Notes under the pieces: generated by a model
Database searches by the model: none
Told to the model about the DNA's origin: nothing
The model's input: the letters and a program-made list of their open reading frames with translations, nothing else
Source: Allolobophora icterica
Lineage: Eukaryota; Annelida; Clitellata; Crassiclitellata; Lumbricidae
Direction of reading: 5' to 3'
Assembly (NCBI GenBank): GCA_963556255.1
Contig: OY744615.1
Location: 7,003,217-7,067,216 of the forward strand
DNA length: 64,000 nucleotides
Program-made: the position numbers and the translations under genes
Shown: one piece after another, positions 63,991 through 64,000 of the stretch
How the letters are laid out: every line of letters begins with the position of its first letter
How positions within the stretch are numbered: the first letter of the stretch is position 1

Positions 63991-64000
63991 AGAGAGAGAG

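Overview
The window is animal nuclear DNA. It has GT-AG introns, split genes encoding a solute transporter and an ion channel, an intronless C2H2 zinc-finger ORF, and dense non-LTR retrotransposon debris, tRNA-like SINE heads, DNA transposons and long microsatellites. The repeat mix, the L2/CR1-like tails and a strong excess of the palindrome TAGGCCTA fit a marine invertebrate, possibly an echinoderm or related deuterostome. That placement is inference from memory and is weak.

Layout. 1-3335: heptanucleotide satellite with higher-order duplication, continuing past the left edge. 3336-9160: gene-poor, with microsatellites, a palindrome-rich tandem repeat, a minisatellite, a LINE 3' part, an inverted-repeat element (7542-8494) and a gag-like fragment. 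9161-11266 (minus): 701-residue protein with about 20 C2H2 fingers. 12-16 kb: LINE split by a Harbinger-type element (13798-15410). 18011-24291 (plus): last part of a DEG/ENaC channel gene, apparently a pseudogene, with LINEs in its large intron and a retroelement inside its last exon. 25831-41145 (minus): complete SLC5-family sodium/solute symporter in 16 coding exons, whose first intron holds an unclassified DNA transposon (37093-39379) and a piggyBac remnant. 42-46 kb: fold-back repeat and a LINE. 46252-62892 (minus): second, tandem SLC5 copy, 14 of 16 coding exons visible, with its first two exons beyond the right edge.

The two transporter copies share exon lengths, splice phases, intron positions, 3' flank, two tRNA-like SINE heads and a LINE relic. 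They therefore arose by duplication of a whole genomic block that already carried these repeats, and later insertions made the introns differ. All gene calls come from reading translated sequence and splice signals by eye. No database search or alignment was run.
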